Counted from the first letter of the stretch, positions 46,825 to 55,635 are shown. The stretch is DNA of 64,000 bases from Microbacterium indicum DSM 19969 (GCF_000422385.1 NZ_AULR01000001.1:1-64000); one strand, 5' to 3'. Notes: generated by a model not told the origin, from the letters alone. Made by a program: numbers and translations.

Positions 46825-48324
46825 ATGTTCATGACCTACCTCAGACGCGAGCTCGCTGGCCGCCGAAAGCAGACCGCGATCGTCGCGGCCGGCCTCGCCG
46901 TCGCGATCGCGCTCGTGATCGTCGTCAACGCGCTCGCCGCAGGCGTGCGCGACGCGCAGACCGAGGCCCTCGAATCCGTCTACGGCGTCGGGACCGACCT
47001 GACCGTGACGGGAGCCGCGGCCGAGCCCGGTGCCGACGGGGGCGGGCAGCAGTTCGACTTCGGCGAGGACGACGGGACCACGGGCGACGACGGATCCACC
47101 TCCGTCAGCCAGTCGCGTCTCTCGACCGAGATGGGCCGCACGACGCTCGAGTCGAGCGCCGTCGACACGGCGGCGTCGACCGACGGCGTCTCCGCCGTGT
47201 CGGGCGCCCTGTCGCTCTCGAACACGACCTTCGACGGCGAGCTCCCGAGCGCGCCCTCCGACTCATCGTCGTCCGACTCGTCCTCCTCCGACTCGGGCTC
47301 GACCGACGGATCCATGCCCGACATGGGCAGCGGATCCGAGGGCGGCCAGCCCGGCGGCGGCTTCGGCGGCGGATCGTTCGACATCAACGCGACGAGCGTG
47401 CTCGGCGTCGACGACCAGGCCACGACGGTCGGCCCCCTGTCGTCCGTGACGGTCAGCGACGGGCGCACGCTCGCCGCCGACGACGCGGGCGCGTACGTCG
47501 CCGTCGTCGACGCGACCTACGCCACGTCGAACGACGTCGCGGTCGGCGACACGATCGACCTCGGCGGATCCGACTTCGAGGTCGTCGGAATCGTCGCCTC
47601 GGCCTCGGACTCGGCCGACACGGCCGCCGATGTCTTCATCCCCCTCGACGTCGCGCAGGACGTCTCGGGCGCGGGCGACGTCGTCTCGACGGTGTATGTG
47701 CAGGCCGCGTCGGCGTCGTCGATCGACTCCGTGCAGTCGTCGCTCGAGGAGTCGCTCCCCGACGCGACCGTGAGCTCGCAGTCCGACCTCGCCTCGACCG
47801 TCTCGGGATCCCTGTCGAGCGCCTCGAGCATGATCTCGAACCTCGGCACGTGGCTGTCGATCGTCGTCCTCGCGGTCGCGGTCCTGCTCGCGGTGCTGTT
47901 CACGATCTCGGGCGTCTCGCGCCGCACCCGCGAGTTCGGCACCCTCAAGGCGATCGGCTGGTCGAACGGGCGCATCGTGCGCCAGGTCGCGGGCGAGTCG
48001 GTCGTCCAGGGCCTCATCGGCGGCGTCGCGGGTGTCGTCCTCGGCCTCGCCGCGACGCTCATCATCAACATCGCGCAGCCGACGATCTCGGCCGGATCCT
48101 CGGCGCCGTCGGCCGACGCCGCCGGCGGGCCGGGCGGCGGAGGGATGCCCGACATGGCGAGCGCGACCCAGGCCGCCGACGTCGTGCTCAGCGCCCCCAT
48201 CAGCGTCACGATCATCGCGGTCGCCGTCGGCCTCTCGGTCCTCGCGGGCCTCGTCGCCGGCGCGATCGGCGGATGGCGCGCCGCCCGCCTCAGCCCCGCC
48301 GAAGCCCTGCGCTCGGTCGCGTGA
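46825..48324 (+). CDS. FtsX-like ABC transporter permease (MacB/LolE-type architecture)
   Basis: This 499-residue permease has one N-terminal helix (about 18-40), a large extracytoplasmic MacB-like periplasmic domain (about 40-340) and three C-terminal helices (about 350-375, 395-425 and 465-490). The FtsX segment GVSRRTREFGTLKAIGWSNGRI and the terminal GGWRAARLSPAEALRSV are diagnostic. The extracytoplasmic part carries an unusual run of Ser/Asp and then Gly/Ser/Met (about 145-190). Such mechanotransmission systems export peptides or lipoproteins or regulate cell-wall hydrolases. It precedes its ATPase by 17 bp. Confidence 0.9.
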   Translation: MFMTYLRRELAGRRKQTAIVAAGLAVAIALVIVVNALAAGVRDAQTEALESVYGVGTDLTVTGAAAEPGADGGGQQFDFGEDDGTTGDDGSTSVSQSRLSTEMGRTTLESSAVDTAASTDGVSAVSGALSLSNTTFDGELPSAPSDSSSSDSSSSDSGSTDGSMPDMGSGSEGGQPGGGFGGGSFDINATSVLGVDDQATTVGPLSSVTVSDGRTLAADDAGAYVAVVDATYATSNDVAVGDTIDLGGSDFEVVGIVASASDSADTAADVFIPLDVAQDVSGAGDVVSTVYVQAASASSIDSVQSSLEESLPDATVSSQSDLASTVSGSLSSASSMISNLGTWLSIVVLAVAVLLAVLFTISGVSRRTREFGTLKAIGWSNGRIVRQVAGESVVQGLIGGVAGVVLGLAATLIINIAQPTISAGSSAPSADAAGGPGGGGMPDMASATQAADVVLSAPISVTIIAVAVGLSVLAGLVAGAIGGWRAARLSPAEALRSVA

Positions 48325-48341
48325 GAACCAAGGAGAAGAAC

Positions 48342-49028
48342 ATGGCTGCCATCTATGCGCTCGAGGGCGTCCAGAAGACGTACACGGCGAAGGGCCGCGA
48401 GGTCCGGGCCCTTGCGGGAATCGACCTGCGGATCGACGAGGGCGACTTCGTCACCCTGCAGGGGCCGACGGGAGGCGGGAAGTCGACCTTCCTGCAGCTG
48501 CTCGGCGCACTCGACGTGCCGACGAAGGGATCCGTCGCCCTCGGCGAGGAGAACCTCGCGAAGGCGTCGAAAAAGGAGCTCGTGCGCGTGCGCGGCGAGG
48601 AGATCGGGTTCGTCTTCCAGAACTTCAACCTGATCCCGACGCTCACGGCGCGCGAGAACGTGGCGATGGGCCTCGTGCCGGCGGGCCTCGCGCCCGCGGA
48701 GCGGGACGCCCGGGTGACCGAGGCGCTCGCACAGGTCGGCCTCGCGGAGCGCGCCGACCACCTGCCGAGCGAGCTCTCGGGCGGGCAGCAGCAGCGCGTC
48801 GCGGTCGCCCGCGCGATCGCCAAGCGGCCGCGCGTGCTCCTCGCCGACGAGCCGACAGGCAACCTCGACGAAGCGACGCGCGACGAGATCATGACTCTCC
48901 TCGAGAGTCTGAACGCCGACGGACTGACGCTGTTCCTCGTGACGCACGACTCGGCGGTCGCCCGGCGCGCCCGCCGCCGGCTTCGCCTCGCGGACGGCCG
49001 CGTCACCGACATCACGAACGGGCGCTGA
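48342..49028 (+). CDS. ABC transporter ATPase (LolD/MacB type)
   Basis: This 228-residue ATPase partners the FtsX-like permease. Walker A is GPTGGGKST (Gly in place of the usual Ser), Q-loop FVFQNFNLIPTLT, signature LSGGQQQRVAVARAIA, Walker B VLLADEPTGNLD and H-loop LVTHD. The LolD/MacB subgroup is recognised by the LIPTLTARENV and DEPTGNLD segments. AAGGAG lies 7 nt before the ATG. A terminator follows 16 bp after the stop. Confidence 0.93.
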   Translation: MAAIYALEGVQKTYTAKGREVRALAGIDLRIDEGDFVTLQGPTGGGKSTFLQLLGALDVPTKGSVALGEENLAKASKKELVRVRGEEIGFVFQNFNLIPTLTARENVAMGLVPAGLAPAERDARVTEALAQVGLAERADHLPSELSGGQQQRVAVARAIAKRPRVLLADEPTGNLDEATRDEIMTLLESLNADGLTLFLVTHDSAVARRARRRLRLADGRVTDITNGR

Positions 49029-49044
49029 GGCGCCACCCGGCAGG

Positions 49045-49078
49045 AAGGCCGCGCGAGGGTTCTCCTTCGCGCGGCCTT
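49045..49078 (+). terminator. terminator of the exporter operon
   Basis: AAGGCCGCGCGA (49045-49056) pairs perfectly with 49067-49078 across a 10-nt loop, followed by a short T run. Confidence 0.8.
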
Positions 49079-49110
49079 TCGGCGTTCCCGCGGGCCTCTC
49101 AGCCTGAAAC

Positions 49111-49240
49111 GGCCGCAGGTAGGCAGATCCCCGCACCGAGCATCGCCCTCGCGCGGCCGTTCGCCCTACGCGCGGCCATCCCCAGCCCAAACACCCGCAG
49201 AAAAGCCGATCCCCGCGCCGGGCCCACCGCTCACGCGGCC
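49111..49240. repeat. GC-rich repeat cluster downstream of the DUF559 gene
   Basis: The cluster contains GGCCGCAG-N8-ATCCCCGC at 49111-49134, CGCGCGGCC motifs at about 49150 and 49169, CCGCAGAAAAG followed by GATCCCCGCGCC near 49192-49220, and ACGCGGCC at 49233, which touches the stop codon of the gene. The 24-nt motif recurs at 50463 and 50625 on the other side of the gene, in the same orientation. Confidence 0.7.
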
Positions 49241-50061
49241 AGGTGGAGCCCCTGCGCGACGGCGCGGGAGACCTGATCCTGCACCCAGGGCCACTGCTCC
49301 ATGATCTGCCGGTAGCTGACCCGGATCACGTGGTATCCCTGCAGCCGCAGCTGCACGTCGTGAGCGTTGTCGGCGTCGCGCTGCGGCCCGACGTGATGGC
49401 CGCCGTCGATCTGGAGGACGAGCCTCTCGCCGATGAGGAAGTCGACTCGGCGCCCCGCGATGTGGACCTGCTGCATGATCCGCACGGGCATCCACTTCAG
49501 GCGGTACATCACGATCGACTCCGTGCCTGCGTCGGAGTATCCGGTCGCGCGCGCCGCGATCTCGCGCGCGCGGGGACGGAGCCGGAAGCGCCGCATCACG
49601 GAGATCTCGATGAGCCCTTCGCGCGCCGCCGACTCCCACACCGCGAGCGCGTCCTCCGGCGCGAGGCACTCGGCGACGTAGCCGAGGGCGTTCTCGACGG
49701 GATCCTCGAGCTCGCCCGGGATCCGCGCGACGAGCGGCTCCGCCCAGTGCACGTGTGTGCGCTCCCGTGCGACGTCGACGGCCGTCTGGTTCGGCTTCGC
49801 GGCCACGTGATGACCGTCCGCACCCGGATCCCAGAGCCCGAGCCGCGCCGTGCGCGTGACGCAGGTCAGGATCACGCCGGCGCGCGCCGCCGACACGAGG
49901 AGCGGATCCGCATCGGCGGCGGCGATCCACCCACGGCGCGGGCGGATCAGCATCCCGAGGCGGACGGCGGCCGCGATCTGCTCTTTGCTCGCGCCGCTCC
50001 GGCGGAGATCCTCCGACCGGACGACCCCGCCACGCCCGCGCACCTCTTCGACGATGTCCAT
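49231..50061 (-). CDS. orphan AbiEi-like winged-helix protein with DUF559 (Vsr-like) C-terminal domain (locus B)
   Basis: This 276-residue protein starts with a winged helix of the AbiEi_4 type (MDIVEEVRGRGGVVRSEDLRR...QIAAAVRLGMLIRPRRGWIAA, about 1-47) and a middle domain (about 55-165). The C-terminal DUF559/Vsr-like domain (about 175-270) has Glu in AGTESIVMYRLKWM, then RRVDFLIGERLVLQIDGGHH with the D...xID pair, and DVQLRLQGYHVIRVSY. All candidate active-site acids are kept. No AbiEii toxin gene is adjacent. The ATG at 50061 lies 6 nt after CACGAT. Domain order matches the locus A gene at 11317. Endonuclease activity is inference. Confidence 0.75.
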   Translation of the reverse strand: MDIVEEVRGRGGVVRSEDLRRSGASKEQIAAAVRLGMLIRPRRGWIAAADADPLLVSAARAGVILTCVTRTARLGLWDPGADGHHVAAKPNQTAVDVARERTHVHWAEPLVARIPGELEDPVENALGYVAECLAPEDALAVWESAAREGLIEISVMRRFRLRPRAREIAARATGYSDAGTESIVMYRLKWMPVRIMQQVHIAGRRVDFLIGERLVLQIDGGHHVGPQRDADNAHDVQLRLQGYHVIRVSYRQIMEQWPWVQDQVSRAVAQGLHLAA

Positions 50062-50067
50062 GCCGGG

Positions 50068-50073
50068 ATCGTG
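50068..50073 (-). promoter_or_regulatory. weak -10 (CACGAT) of the DUF559 gene
   Basis: Minus-strand CACGAT lies exactly 6 nt before the ATG, with C instead of the first T of TANNNT. The sister locus has the same departure (CACCGT). Confidence 0.4.
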
Positions 50074-50114
50074 GCGGATCCGGCGTCGCCGCGCTCACGG
50101 CCGACCGCTCGAAA

Positions 50115-50160
50115 CCGGCGTTCTGGGGACAGATCCGACGGATCCGTGGTTGGGGACGCG
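50115..50160 (-). promoter_or_regulatory. dual GTCCCCA boxes upstream of the DUF559 gene
   Basis: On the minus strand GTCCCCA begins at 50157 and again at 50130, 27 nt apart. The second reads GTCCCCAGAACGCCGG, matching GTCCACAGAACGGCG at locus A. The sequence between also keeps CGGATC at the same relative place. Confidence 0.6.
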
Positions 50161-50226
50161 CTGGTGCGGGGCTCGACACGCCCGGCGCAGTCTTCGCTGA
50201 TGCGCCGCGCGGGAGGGTGGGGTCGG

Positions 50227-50691
50227 GACGGATCCCTTTACGCGGCCGATCGACGCTCGCGCGGCCGATCCGGCTTCGTATGGCCGCTGATCGGCAGCTC
50301 ACCGCCGAAAGGAGCCACCTCGCGCGGGGTCATCGAGGATGTGTCCCGTGCGAGGATCCCCGCGCGACGAGGACCCCCGCGCGGCCCGGCACGCGGATCC
50401 CCGCCGGAAGGCGGCACCACGCGCGGCCGATCGACCTCCACGCGGCCGGAACCCGGCGAAAGGGCCGCAGATACGCGAATCCCCGCCGGAAGGATCCTCG
50501 GGCGCGGAGAGATGCGGATCCCCGCGCGAACAGGACCCTCACGCGGCCCGGCGCGCGGATCCCCGCCGGAAGGCGGCAGCACGCGCGGCCGATCGACCTC
50601 CACGCGGCCGGAACCCGGCGAAAGGGCCGCAGATGCGCGAATCCCCGCCCGAAGGGAGGCCTCGGCGCGGGGATCTGGCGAACGGATGCGC
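50227..50691. repeat. GC-rich direct-repeat array between the DUF559 gene and prs
   Basis: The 630 bp between the two genes (50062-50691) holds no convincing gene. Within it a 162-bp unit is tandemly duplicated: copy 1 at 50354-50515, copy 2 at 50516-50677, with only a few differences. Each unit alternates CGCGGCC-type motifs with GCG(A/G)ATCCCCGC motifs followed by GAAGG. Single CGCGGCC motifs extend back to about 50229. An open frame across the array (50217-50720) gives only Arg/Pro-rich sequence and looks non-coding. Confidence 0.85.
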
Positions 50692-51729
50692 CTACGCGGC
50701 GCCGTCGAACATGCTCGTGACGGATCCGTCGTCGAAGACCTCCTGGATCGCGCGTGCCAGGAGCGGCGCCGCCGACAGGACGGTGAGCTTCGCGAAGCGG
50801 TGGTGCTCGGGGATCGGGACCGTGTCGGTGACCACGACGCTGTCGACGGCCTCGGATCCCTGCAGCCGCTCGACGGCCGGGTCGCTGAAGATCGCGTGCG
50901 TCGCGCCGACGATGACCTTGCGGGCGCCGTTCGCTTTGAGCGCCTCGGCCGCCTTCACGATCGTGCCTGCGGTGTCGATCATGTCGTCGACGAGAAGGCA
51001 CGTGCGCCCCTCGACGGTTCCGACGATCTCGTGCACCGAGACCTGGTTCGCGACCTTCGGGTCGCGGCGCTTGTGGATGATCGCGAGGGGCGCGCCGAGC
51101 GAGTCGCTCCACGTGTCGGCGACGCGCACGCGGCCCATGTCGGGCGAGACGACCGTGAGGGTCTCGCGGTCCTCGTCGGTGAGCGTCTCGACGAAGTGGC
51201 CCTCGAGGACGGGCTTCGCGAAGAGGTGGTCGACGGGCCCGTCGAAGAAGCCCTGGATCTGCGAAGCGTGCAGGTCGACGCTCATGATCCGGTCGGCGCC
51301 GGCCGTCGCGATGAGGTCGGTGATGAGGCGGGCCGAGATCGGCTCGCGGCCGCGGCCCTTCTTGTCCTGGCGCGAGTACGGGTAGTACGGCAGGACGACC
51401 GTCACGCGCTTCGCCGACGCCCGCTTGAGCGCGTCGAGCATGATGAGGGTCTCCATGAGATCCTCGTTGATCTTCTCGCCGAACGACTGGATGAGGAACA
51501 CGTCGGTTCCGCGCATCGAGACGGAGTAGCGCGAGTAGATCTCGCCGGAGGCAAAGGTGCGCAGCTCGGTCGGGGCGAGGCCGATGCCCAGCTCGGTCGC
51601 GACGGCTTCGGCGAGCGCCGGGTGCGAGCGGCCCGAGACCACCACCAGACGCTTCTTGGTCTTCTGCTCCCGCCCGGGGGCGATGCCCCGTTCGAGATCG
51701 AGGTCTACGGTCTTACTCTTGCCCGACAT
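50692..51729 (-). CDS. prs: ribose-phosphate pyrophosphokinase
   Basis: This 345-residue PRPP synthase supplies nucleotide, His and Trp synthesis. The catalytic/ATP region RTFASGEIYSRYSVSMRGTD, the flexible loop RQDKKGRGREPISARL, VVVSPDMGRVRVA and the PRPP-binding loop CLLVDDMIDTAGTI are all present. It is about 20 residues longer than usual at the N-terminus (MSGKSKTVDLDLERGIAPG), possibly because the true start is internal. It overlaps the end of glmU by 17 bp, the standard glmU-prs pair of actinobacteria. The direct-repeat array starts at its 3' end. Confidence 0.95.
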   Translation of the reverse strand: MSGKSKTVDLDLERGIAPGREQKTKKRLVVVSGRSHPALAEAVATELGIGLAPTELRTFASGEIYSRYSVSMRGTDVFLIQSFGEKINEDLMETLIMLDALKRASAKRVTVVLPYYPYSRQDKKGRGREPISARLITDLIATAGADRIMSVDLHASQIQGFFDGPVDHLFAKPVLEGHFVETLTDEDRETLTVVSPDMGRVRVADTWSDSLGAPLAIIHKRRDPKVANQVSVHEIVGTVEGRTCLLVDDMIDTAGTIVKAAEALKANGARKVIVGATHAIFSDPAVERLQGSEAVDSVVVTDTVPIPEHHRFAKLTVLSAAPLLARAIQEVFDDGSVTSMFDGAA

Positions 51730-53164
51730 CGGTCGCTTTCTCTGCGTCGTGCGCGTGCTCCGAGGCCTCGGCAGCCGCGGTTCCCGCCCGATTCTTCTCG
51801 ACCCACCCCTCGATGTTGCGCTGGGGTGCCACGCTCAGGGCGAGGGATCCGGCCGGCACATCCTTTCGGATCACCGCGCCCGCCCCCGTCTTCGCGCCGT
51901 CACCGATTCTAACGGGGGCGATGAAGACCGTGTGCGAGCCCGAGTGCACGTGGTCGCCGATCTCGGTGCGGTGCTTCGCGACGTCGTCGTAGTTCGCCGT
52001 GATCGCCCCTGCGCCGAGGTTCACGCCGACCCCGATCGTCGTGTCGCCCACGTACGAGAGGTGCGGCACCTTGCTGCCTTCGCCGACCGTCGAGTTCTTG
52101 ATCTCGACGAAGGTGCCGGCCTTGGCCGAGTCGGCGAGCTCGGCGCCCGCCCGCAGGTACGCCCACGGGCCGACGGTCGCGTGCGCGCCGATGACGGCGA
52201 GGGTCGCGTCGCTGCGCCTGACCGTCGCGCCCGCGCCGACCTCGGTGTCGACGAGCGAGGTGTCGGGCCCGATCACGGCGCCCGTCGCGACGCTCGATGC
52301 GCCGAGGATGTGCGTGTTCGGGAGGACCGTGACGTCGGCCTCGAGGGTCGCGGTGTCGTCGATCCACGTGGTCTGCGGGTCGAGGATCGTCACGCCCTCG
52401 AGCTGCCACCGGCGCACGACGCGCTGGTTGAGGATCCGCGCCGCGTCGGCGAGCTGCACGCGGTCGTTGACGCCGAGCGCCGTGCGGGCGTCGGGCGCCG
52501 AGATCGCCGCGACGCCCCGGCCCGCGTCTCGCAGGATCCGCATGACGTCGGTCAGGTACATCTCGCCCTGCGCGTTGTCGGTGCCGACCCGCGCGAGCGC
52601 GTCGCGCAGGGCGGGCCCGCGGAAGACGTAGACGCCCGAGTTGATCTCGGTGACGGAGGCCTCCTCTGCCGTGGCGTCCTTCTGCTCGACGATGCGGGCG
52701 ACCATGCCGGCGTCGTCGCGGATCACGCGGCCGTAGCCGGACGGATCCGCGAGCTCGGCGCTGAGGATCGTCGCGTCGGCGTCGCGCCGGCGGTGCTCGT
52801 CGAGGAGCGCCCGGAAGGTGTCGGCCTCGATGAGCGGTACGTCGCCCGAGAGCACGAGGACGTCGCCCGCGAAGCCCGCGGGGAGCGCCTCGACGGCGAC
52901 CTGCGTCGCGCGCCCCGTGCCGGGGATCTCGTCCTGGTCGACCGCGACGACGCCGGGGAAGTCGGCGAGCGACTCGACGACGCGGTCGCGCTCGTGCCTG
53001 ACGACGACGCGCACGTGCTCGGATCCGAGGGACTCGGCCTGCCGCACGACGTGACCGAGGAGCGTGCGCCCGCCGATCCGGTGCAGCACCTTGGGCGTCG
53101 AGGACCGCATGCGGGTGCCCTGACCCGCCGCGAGGATGACGATCGCGAGTTCGTTCTCTGCCAC
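51713..53164 (-). CDS. glmU: bifunctional GlmU: N-acetylglucosamine-1-P uridyltransferase / glucosamine-1-P acetyltransferase
   Basis: This 483-residue enzyme makes UDP-GlcNAc for peptidoglycan. The N-terminal pyrophosphorylase has LAAGQGTRMRSSTPK (11-25) and SGDVPLIEADT. The C-terminal left-handed beta-helix (about 255-455) shows hexapeptide repeats and the acetyltransferase segment NLGAGAITANYDDVAKHRT. The GTG at 53164 is required by the family N-terminus. It lies only 1 nt after the 3' end of tRNA-Gln, so its Shine-Dalgarno (GGTGGCGGAG) is made of the tRNA T-arm and acceptor strand. prs follows with a 17-bp overlap. Confidence 0.96.
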   Translation of the reverse strand: MAENELAIVILAAGQGTRMRSSTPKVLHRIGGRTLLGHVVRQAESLGSEHVRVVVRHERDRVVESLADFPGVVAVDQDEIPGTGRATQVAVEALPAGFAGDVLVLSGDVPLIEADTFRALLDEHRRRDADATILSAELADPSGYGRVIRDDAGMVARIVEQKDATAEEASVTEINSGVYVFRGPALRDALARVGTDNAQGEMYLTDVMRILRDAGRGVAAISAPDARTALGVNDRVQLADAARILNQRVVRRWQLEGVTILDPQTTWIDDTATLEADVTVLPNTHILGASSVATGAVIGPDTSLVDTEVGAGATVRRSDATLAVIGAHATVGPWAYLRAGAELADSAKAGTFVEIKNSTVGEGSKVPHLSYVGDTTIGVGVNLGAGAITANYDDVAKHRTEIGDHVHSGSHTVFIAPVRIGDGAKTGAGAVIRKDVPAGSLALSVAPQRNIEGWVEKNRAGTAAAEASEHAHDAEKATDVGQE

Positions 53165-53165
53165 G

Positions 53166-53237
53166 CTCCGCCACCAGGATTCGAACCTGGTCCTCACGGC
53201 TCCAAAGGCCGTCGTGCTGCCGTTACACCATGGCGGA
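53166..53237 (-). tRNA. tRNA-Gln (anticodon UUG)
   Basis: A 72-nt cloverleaf has acceptor TCCGCCA/TGGCGGA with discriminator G, anticodon stem ACGGC/GCCGT around CTTTGGA (anticodon TTG), and T arm CCAGG-TTCGAAT-CCTGG. CCA is not encoded. The 3' end is one base from the glmU start codon. A 14-bp palindrome GGCCCACGTGGGCC (53240-53253) lies just upstream. Confidence 0.95.
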
Positions 53238-53296
53238 AAGGCCCACGTGGGCCCCTCCCTCATCCTCGCACGGAAGCCGGGTGGGATGATGGAGGG

Positions 53297-53800
53297 ATGG
53301 TCAGCGGACAGGACGAGGTCGACCGGATCGTCGGCGCGTGGCGCGGCGAGCGCCCCGACCTCGACGTCGCCCCCATGGAGGTCCTCTCGCGGGTCGACCG
53401 CCTCTCCCACCACCTCGACAGGGCGCGCCGCGAGGCCTTCCGCCGCACCGACATCGAGCCGTGGGAGTGGGACGTGCTCTCGGCGCTGCGGCGCGCGGGA
53501 TCCCCGTACCGCCTGAGCCCCAAGCAGCTCCTCCAGCAGACCCTCGTCTCGAGCGGCACCATGACTAACCGCATCGACCGCCTGCGCGAGCGCGGGCTCG
53601 TCGAGCGGCAGTCGGATCCCGCCGACCGGCGCGGCGTTCTCGTGACGCTCACGCCCGAGGGCCACACGCGCGTCGACGCCGCCATCACGCGGCTTATAGA
53701 CGCCGAGGCCGACATCCTCACCGACATGTCTCGGCCCGACCAGAAGCGGCTCGCGGGCCTGCTCCGCAGCCTCCTCGTGTCGCTCGACGACGGGGCCTGA
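53297..53800 (+). CDS. MarR-family transcriptional regulator
   Basis: This 167-residue winged-helix regulator has the MarR fold: WDVLSALRRAGSPYRLSPKQLLQQTLVSSGTMTNRIDRLRERGLVERQSDPADRRGVLVTLTPEG (about 57-121), including the wing DPADRRGVLVTLT. It probably binds a palindrome in its own or a neighbouring promoter and is released by a small ligand. GGAGGG lies 6 nt before the ATG. It is divergent from tRNA-Gln/glmU and 56 bp upstream of the ABC-F gene. Confidence 0.92.
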   Translation: MVSGQDEVDRIVGAWRGERPDLDVAPMEVLSRVDRLSHHLDRARREAFRRTDIEPWEWDVLSALRRAGSPYRLSPKQLLQQTLVSSGTMTNRIDRLRERGLVERQSDPADRRGVLVTLTPEGHTRVDAAITRLIDAEADILTDMSRPDQKRLAGLLRSLLVSLDDGA

Positions 53801-53841
53801 GCCCGCGGGCGGGCCCACAGGCCGGGCCCACGCGGGGCCCG

Positions 53842-53847
53842 TAGGCT
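53842..53847 (+). promoter_or_regulatory. -10 box of the ABC-F gene
   Basis: TAGGCT lies 9 nt before the ATG at 53857, giving a very short or absent leader. Confidence 0.45.
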
Positions 53848-53856
53848 GGGACGGAT

Positions 53857-55635
53857 ATGGCACATCTGCTCGGAGCCGAGAACCTCCACGTCGAATTCCC
53901 CGCGAAAGTGGTGCTCGACGACGTGACCGTCGGGATCTCCGACGGCGATCGCGTCGGCATCGTCGGCCGCAACGGCGACGGCAAGTCGACCCTCATGAAG
54001 GTCCTGATGGGCCGCACGACCGCCGACAACGGCCGCGTCACGCGCCGCTCCGACCTGCGGGTCGGCATGCTGAGCCAGGACGACGACCTCCCGATGGAGG
54101 GATCCGTCCGCAGCGCGATCGTGGGAGACGCCCCCGAGCACGAGTGGCTCGGCGACGCGCGGATCCGCGACGTCCTCGCGGGCCTCACGGGCGACCTCTC
54201 GCTCGACGCCGACGTCGCGTCGCTCTCGGGCGGCCAGCGCCGCCGCGTCGCGCTCGCGAAGCTCCTCGTCGGCGAGTGGGACGTCGTCGCGCTCGACGAG
54301 CCGACCAACCACCTCGACGTCGAGGGCATCACGTGGCTCGCCGGCCACCTCGGCCGCCGCTGGGCGCAGGGCCAGGGCGCCCTCCTCCTCGTGACGCACG
54401 ACCGGTGGTTCCTCGACGCCGTGTGCACCCGGATGTGGGAGGTGCACGACGGGATCGTCGACCCCTTCGAGGGCGGATACGCGGCCTACGTGCTGCAGCG
54501 CGTCGAGCGCCAACGCCAGCGCGAGGTCGCCGAGGAGAAGCGCCAGAACCTCATGCGGAAGGAGCTCGCGTGGCTCCGCCGCGGCGCCCCTGCCCGCACC
54601 TCCAAGCCGAAGTTCCGCATCGAGGCCGCCAACGAGCTGATCGAGGACGAGCCGCCCGTGCGCGACTCGGTGCAGCTCGCGCAGATGGCGACCTCGCGCC
54701 TCGGCAAGGACGTCGTCGACCTCCTCGACGCCGGCGTGACGTACGGCGACCGCGAGATCCTGAAGCCCCTCGAGTGGCGGATCGCGCCGGGCGAGCGCAC
54801 GGGGATCCTCGGCGCGAACGGCGCCGGGAAGTCGACGCTGCTGGGCCTCATCGCGGGATCCGTCAAGCCCACGACGGGCCGGGTCAAGACCGGCAAGACC
54901 GTGAAGATCGCGTACCTCGACCAGCGGCTGCGCGAGCTCGACGCCGTGTCGCACCTGCGCGTGCGCGAGGTCCTCGCGGCTCAGAAGTCGTCGTATGTGT
55001 CGGGCGGCAAAGAGCTCACCCCGTCGCAGCTCCTCGAGCGCCTCGGCTTCCGGTCCAGCGAGCTGTCGACGCCCGTGAAGGATCTCTCGGGCGGCCAGAA
55101 GCGGCGCCTCCAGCTGCTGCTCGTACTGCTCGACGAGCCGAACGTCCTGATCCTCGACGAGCCGTCGAACGACCTCGACACCGACATGCTCGCGGCGATG
55201 GAGGATCTCCTCGACTCGTGGCCGGGCACCCTCCTCGTCGTGAGCCACGACCGGTACCTGATCGAGCGTGTGACGGACCAGCAGTACGCCGTGCTCGGCG
55301 GCCGCTTCCGCCACCTGCCCGGCGGCATCGACCAGTACCTCGAGCTGCGGGCGGCCGAGCAGGCGCAGCCCGCGCAGAAGGCCGCGGCACCCGCCGCCGC
55401 CGGGCCCGAGCTCTCGGGCGCCGAGCGCCGCGCCGCCGAGAAGGAGCTCAGCTCGATCGAGCGCAGGCTCGAGACGCTGAACCGGAAGATCGCGGGCGTG
55501 CACGACCGCATGGCGACGCACGACGCCGACGACTACGCGGGCCTCAGCGCGCTGAACGACGAGCTGCGCGAGCTGCAGGGCGAGGTCGACGGCCTCGAGG
55601 AGCGCTGGCTCGAGCTGGGCGAGCTCGTCGGCTAG
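53857..55635 (+). CDS. ABC-F family ATPase (Uup/EttA-like)
   Basis: This 592-residue soluble protein has two ATPase domains: Walker [10 protein letters not shown] (38-46) and GANGAGKST (second domain near 325); signatures [15 protein letters not shown] and [16 protein letters not shown]; Walker [11 protein letters not shown] and [10 protein letters not shown]. They are joined by a linker rich in charged residues (about 205-275). There are no membrane helices. A C-terminal coiled coil (about 510-590) resembles the Uup DNA/RNA-binding domain. ABC-F proteins act on ribosomes or in antibiotic protection. Its final bases CTAG are shared with the ispE stop on the other strand. Confidence 0.92.
   Translation: MAHLLGAENLHVEFPAKVVLDDVTVGISDGDRVGIVGRNGDGKSTLMKVLMGRTTADNGRVTRRSDLRVGMLSQDDDLPMEGSVRSAIVGDAPEHEWLGDARIRDVLAGLTGDLSLDADVASLSGGQRRRVALAKLLVGEWDVVALDEPTNHLDVEGITWLAGHLGRRWAQGQGALLLVTHDRWFLDAVCTRMWEVHDGIVDPFEGGYAAYVLQRVERQRQREVAEEKRQNLMRKELAWLRRGAPARTSKPKFRIEAANELIEDEPPVRDSVQLAQMATSRLGKDVVDLLDAGVTYGDREILKPLEWRIAPGERTGILGANGAGKSTLLGLIAGSVKPTTGRVKTGKTVKIAYLDQRLRELDAVSHLRVREVLAAQKSSYVSGGKELTPSQLLERLGFRSSELSTPVKDLSGGQKRRLQLLLVLLDEPNVLILDEPSNDLDTDMLAAMEDLLDSWPGTLLVVSHDRYLIERVTDQQYAVLGGRFRHLPGGIDQYLELRAAEQAQPAQKAAAPAAAGPELSGAERRAAEKELSSIERRLETLNRKIAGVHDRMATHDADDYAGLSALNDELRELQGEVDGLEERWLELGELVG

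Noticed and set aside
50354..50677. Repeat array as a possible CRISPR
   Set aside because: The repeat is one 162-bp tandem duplication plus scattered short motifs, not short repeats with unique spacers of even size, and no cas genes are present.
50217..50720. Open frame of 167 codons through the repeat array
   Set aside because: The product is Arg/Pro/Ala repeat sequence created by the GC-rich repeats and ends inside prs; there is no ribosome-binding site or family resemblance.
53240..53253. Palindrome GGCCCACGTGGGCC upstream of tRNA-Gln as a MarR operator
   Set aside because: It could be an operator, but it abuts the tRNA 5' end and contains few A/T positions typical of MarR sites; evidence is too thin to list as a feature.
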